From the NCBI GenBank assembly GCA_964020155.1, contig OZ026561.1, positions 3,919,369-3,936,868 on the forward strand: 17,500 bases of DNA, read 5' to 3'. Shown piece after piece: positions 9,330 to 17,500 of the stretch (the stretch's first letter is position 1; every line of letters starts with the position of its first letter). This DNA is from Chondrilla cf. caribensis. Lineage: Eukaryota; Porifera; Demospongiae; Chondrillida; Chondrillidae. The notes beneath the pieces were generated by a model. It saw only the letters and a program-made list of their open reading frames with translations, ran no database searches and was not told the DNA's origin. The position numbers were made by a program, and so were the translations under genes.

Positions 9330-9960
9330 ATTAGAGGGGAGTGTGAGTGAGGAACATAGGGAGAGGGAGAGAGGGAGGGTGTAAGTGAGGGACACACAGG
9401 GAGAGGGAGAGTGTGAGTGAAGGACACATAGGAGGGAGGGTGTGAGCCAGGGGTAAATAGGGAGAGGGAAGAATGAGGGACACATAGGAGGGAAGGTGTG
9501 AGTGAGGGACAAATAGGGAGAGGGGGTGTGAGTGAGGGACACATAGGAGGGAGGGTGTAAGCAAGGGACAAATAGGGAGAGGGAAGAATGAGGGACACAT
9601 AGGAGGGAAGGTGTGAGTGAGGGACAAATAGGGAGAGGGGGTGTGAGTGAGGGACACATAGGAGGGAAGGTGTGAGTGAGGGACAAATAGGGAGAGGGGG
9701 TGTGAGTGAGGGACAAATAGGGAGAGGGGGTGTGAGTGAGGGACACATAGGAGGGAGGGTGTGAGCAAGGGACAAATAGGGAGAGGGAAGAATGAGGGAC
9801 ACACAGAAGGGAAGGTGCATGTGAGTGAGGGACAAATAGGGAGAGGGGGTGTGAGTGAGGGACAAATAGGGAGAGGGATGGTGTGAGTGAGGGACAAATA
9901 GGGAGAGGGATGGTGTGAGTGAGGAACACATAGGGAGAGGGAGAAACGAGATGTGTGAGT
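9330..9960. repeat. Purine-rich minisatellite, alternating ~30- and ~29-bp units
   Basis: About twenty tandem units. One type is GTGTGAGTGA GGGACAAATA GGGAGAGGGG (30 bp); the other is 29 bp, with GGGACACATAGGAGGGAAG in place of its second part. In places they alternate to give a 59-bp higher-order period, and a variant beginning GAATGAGGG recurs. The plus strand is almost free of pyrimidine except for isolated T and C. The minus strand is open in all three frames for 188-231 codons of the same Pro/Ser/Leu/Thr peptides, because CT-rich DNA rarely makes stops. It is most likely non-coding. Confidence 0.93.
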
Positions 9961-10412
9961 GAGTTATAGGGAGATACAAACCTATATATAACTATTATAC
10001 AAACAAAACACAGTGTTCAAACAATCTCTACACTGGTCTAGATCTGGCAAAAGCTAGTTCTTCACGAGAGAGACTTGAATACCATCCAAGGTATGCAAAA
10101 TTATTAGGTGTGTTCTCAAAGGGCTTGTTATGTAGGAGTTGTACCCAACCGTGCTTCACATTGGTTCACATAGCCATTAGCCAGTAGGTGGTACATTAAA
10201 GACATGTACATACGTGTGTATATATGCATGCAAGGACATAGAGTGCTACGTATTAACTTCAAGTTAAAACCAGTCATATGAAGCAAATGGTGATTTACAA
10301 CTTGATGTTACATTTTGTTCTGTCAACAAATATCCACCAGGTAGTGATGTTACTCGATAGCCTGGTCATCATGTGGGAACACAGAATCCACTGTGCTCCG
10401 TTGTTGGAAGAG
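9961..10412. other. Spacer between the minisatellite and UPF3, no gene seen
   Basis: Unique AT-rich sequence that should include the 3' UTR of UPF3 immediately after 10413. No canonical poly(A) signal was found on the minus strand within ~200 bp. A plus-strand frame starting at 10278 is the antisense of UPF3. Confidence 0.5.
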
Positions 10413-11570
10413 TTAGTTTGCTCTTTCGTTGAAACTCTTTCCTCTGTCTTGGTGATACCCCCTCCCACGACCGCCACCACGATAACGGCTCGAACTGCCG
10501 CGATCCCTTCGGGACGTGGTGTCACCCTCATCTTTATCACGTTTTGGCTGATCTGTACGTCCCCTTGGTACATAAACGGCTCGATCCGGCCTATCTCTAT
10601 TACGATGCCCACCGGAGGTCTTCCTCTCGCTCTGTGCTGCACTTTCTTGATTTGAGGACTTGTGGGTATCAGAAGGGGAGCTGGGCTTGAAGCTATCCCC
10701 ACCAGGTTGCTGTTGACCCCTTCGCTGACCTTGTCCGGGCCTTGCTATTATCCTCACAGAGGCCTTTTCATGACCCTGACTCTGAGGCTGTTTCAGCTTG
10801 GCGGAAGGAGGTACTGATGTGTTGCTTTTGATAGGTTCGGTAGGTACGTATTTCGCACCAGATTTCTCTTTGGATACAGGTTTTTCTTGCAGTTGTGAAG
10901 AGGAAGTGGACAAAGATTTGCTTTCTCCTCGAGATTCAGACACTTTACCACTTTTGATGATCTTCACACTCACAGATGTATCCTGCTTTGATTTTTCCTT
11001 TCTGGCCTTCTCTTTAGCTCTCCTTTCTTTCTTCTTCAATTCCTTTTGAACCCTTAGTTTCTCCTTCCGTTGTTTTTTGTCCTTGAGGAACTCAATCAAA
11101 TGCGTGCTCTGCAAATCGTTTGTCTTCTGCTCCTCGAGAAGATAAAGAGTCTTGTCAACACTAGGAAGAGGAGTGACCTCCTCCTTCAGTGTTTCACAGA
11201 AAGTGATATAATCGGCATCTGAATCAATAGTTCCACACTTTGAGTCTACCTTTCGTTTGGTTTTTCTGGGGATCCTTTGGAAGGGAGCAAACTCCACAAC
11301 TGCGTAAGACTTGTTCCCATACTCATCCTCAAACACGTAGCCATCATACCTCTCTCTGAAGGGCACGATATCCTCTTCATTCGTGAAGTTTATATATGCT
11401 CGCGTGAACCCCACTGTACCAAAACTGGGGTCCCCGGGGACAAATCGAAAGTAGTCGTACTTCAGATAAGGCTCCAATGCTTCTCTCAGCTTTTCCTCTG
11501 TAAGTTTACATGGTAAGTGCCGAATGACTATCTTTGTACGGTGAATCTCCCGTTCAATGCGTTTAGACAT
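10413..11570 (-). CDS. UPF3: Regulator of nonsense transcripts 3 (UPF3A/UPF3B orthologue)
   Basis: One intronless frame of 385 residues. UPF3 links the exon junction complex to UPF2 and UPF1 in nonsense-mediated mRNA decay and shuttles between nucleus and cytoplasm. The N-terminal RRM-like UPF3 domain (~10-100) shows TKIVIRHLPCKLTEEKL, YDYFRFVPGD, the RNP-like RAYINFTNEEDIVPFRERYD and EFAPFQRIPRK, all characteristic of the family and its UPF2-binding surface. A Lys/Glu/Arg-rich, probably coiled-coil helix spans ~163-196. A low-complexity linker follows, then GHRNRDRPDRAVYVPRGR (~321-338), which matches the exon-junction-complex binding motif of human UPF3B in its RNxDRP and Y.P core. The tail (~353-378) is RGG-rich. 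The size is between budding yeast Upf3 and vertebrate UPF3B. Vertebrate orthologues have many introns, so the single-exon structure stands out. UPF3A and UPF3B cannot be told apart here. Confidence 0.95.
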   Translation of the reverse strand: MSKRIEREIHRTKIVIRHLPCKLTEEKLREALEPYLKYDYFRFVPGDPSFGTVGFTRAYINFTNEEDIVPFRERYDGYVFEDEYGNKSYAVVEFAPFQRIPRKTKRKVDSKCGTIDSDADYITFCETLKEEVTPLPSVDKTLYLLEEQKTNDLQSTHLIEFLKDKKQRKEKLRVQKELKKKERRAKEKARKEKSKQDTSVSVKIIKSGKVSESRGESKSLSTSSSQLQEKPVSKEKSGAKYVPTEPIKSNTSVPPSAKLKQPQSQGHEKASVRIIARPGQGQRRGQQQPGGDSFKPSSPSDTHKSSNQESAAQSERKTSGGHRNRDRPDRAVYVPRGRTDQPKRDKDEGDTTSRRDRGSSSRYRGGGRGRGYHQDRGKSFNERAN

Positions 11571-11882
11571 TCTTCACAGGACAGTTGATAACAAGGGTGG
11601 GGGTTATGACTACATCTTCAGATAACAACAACTACATAAGAAAGAATACGTAGGACAAGCACATTGACTGACAAAGGATATAGTCAAGAATTGGAGTTCA
11701 AATGCATACAAACACACGCAAAACGACACTGCACGAATAACACAAAACAGAGACATACAGTGCATAGGACCTCTGTTATAGGATACAAATAGAAATTACT
11801 TCCACTACAAATGACACTCTCTGAGGCACCAACAGTAACATTGGTCCACTTTGTATATACTGCATTAGTACACATCTATGCT

Positions 11883-11912
11883 ATTGTTGTTATTGTTGTT
11901 GTTGTTGTTGTT
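11883..11912. repeat. (TTG)n microsatellite
   Basis: About ten TTG units with one TTA interruption, 313 bp upstream of the UPF3 start codon. Confidence 0.9.
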
Positions 11913-12476
11913 TCTGGACCACGTATCTTTCATCAAAAGCTAGATGTGAACAGGACAGCATTCTTGAACAAGAGGAACCTAGTATGGTGAACAGTCTAGC
12001 AGAGGCTGTTCAAATAGGCTCCTTTGTACCACGTAAATGAACCAATTACACTACGAAAATTTCATTTGCTCTCTGAAAGTTCTTAGGGTAAACCATGGAT
12101 ATACTAAGTTACTGAACTTTGCTGGTATGAACGTATGATGTAGCTTGTACACGCGAGTCTAGAGTCCAGTTAAAAGCCACTTAAGCCTGTGACACAACCT
12201 TTACAGACATTTAGAACCTTATGCTATCCCTTCAAACACTTCATAACATTATCGATCAGGGATACACACATATTATACATATACCAGTAAGATTGTTTCT
12301 ATAAGTATCTTAAGAGATATCACATCAGCATTTTACGACTTCAAAAACCTAAAGGGATATCTTTTATCACATTCCAACTATATTGCTGGAGACAAAACGT
12401 AGCTAGTTGTCTCAAAAGCCATCAATACTTACAAGTTGTTTCTTGAGCGGTGTGTCGGCATTTCGCAATGGGACGA

Positions 12477-12510
12477 TGACGTGTTATGACGTCACGCACG
12501 TACACACGTG
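12477..12510. promoter_or_regulatory. Cluster of four ACGT-core sites before RPN2
   Basis: TGACGTG (12477-12483, UPRE-like), TGACGTCA (12487-12494, a full palindromic CRE), CACGTA (12497-12502) and CACGTG (12505-12510, an E-box) fall within 34 bp, ending 22 bp before the ATG. ACGT cores are bound by bZIP factors including CREB/ATF, ATF6 and XBP1. RPN2 is an ER glycosylation gene, so unfolded-protein-response control is a reasonable inference. Confidence 0.5.
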
Positions 12511-12531
12511 CTTGCATTTGAGGGCTAAACA

Positions 12532-17500
<4,969 letters not shown>

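Larger units (their letters stand above)
11571..12531. other. Bidirectional spacer between UPF3 and RPN2
   Basis: The start codons are head-to-head, 961 bp apart. The sequence contains a TTG/TTA microsatellite (11883-11912) and, at its right end, a cluster of ACGT-core motifs before RPN2. No open frame of interest was seen. Confidence 0.6.

Noticed and set aside
9284..9979. Pro/Ser/Leu/Thr-rich repeat protein on the minus strand
   Set aside because: All three frames are equally open because the strand is CT-rich; unit lengths are not multiples of three, so no frame is maintained by selection.
10278..10655. 125-codon plus-strand frame
   Set aside because: Antisense of the UPF3 C-terminus and 3' flank, without recognisable features.

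Overview
This window looks like nuclear DNA of an early-branching animal, most likely a demosponge. The grounds are spliceosomal introns with GT-AG ends, animal-type gene content (a UPF3 with an exon-junction-complex motif, ribophorin II, a mitochondrial L16, a VWA/Cache surface protein), AT-rich spacers full of (CA)n/(GT)n microsatellites, and a TA-flanked MITE whose CCGTACAGCGG-type ends resemble repeats I recall from sponge genomes. The taxon is inference; no taxonomic marker is present.

Layout, left to right. Positions 342-2602 (minus) hold a two-exon gene for a ~660-residue protein I do not recognise. Positions 2603-5344 are a gene-free spacer with a degenerate short tandem repeat and a ~210-bp MITE. 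Positions 5345-6485 (plus) hold three-exon MRPL16 (mitochondrial uL16m), with a large (GT)n tract in its second intron. Positions 7347-9074 (minus) hold an intronless gene for a secreted, probably GPI-anchored VWA/Cache protein of the calcium-channel alpha2delta/CACHD1 type. Positions 9330-9960 are a purine-rich minisatellite just upstream of that gene. Positions 10413-11570 (minus) hold intronless UPF3 (nonsense-mediated decay). Positions 12532-17500 (plus) hold the first ten coding exons (295 codons) of RPN2/ribophorin II, an oligosaccharyltransferase subunit. RPN2 runs off the right edge, and its introns carry two minisatellites, a (GGGA)n tract and three (CA)n tracts.

The genes are mostly unrelated housekeeping genes and not a pathway cluster. 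UPF3 and RPN2 are head-to-head, 961 bp apart, and a cluster of ACGT-core sites (CRE-, UPRE- and E-box-like) lies 22-55 bp before the RPN2 ATG. Gene models were assembled by eye: every junction proposed has GT/AG ends and restores the reading frame. The items most worth following up are the unrecognised protein at the left, microsatellites that abut or invade splice sites, the ACGT cluster before RPN2, and the short single-exon VWA/Cache protein.
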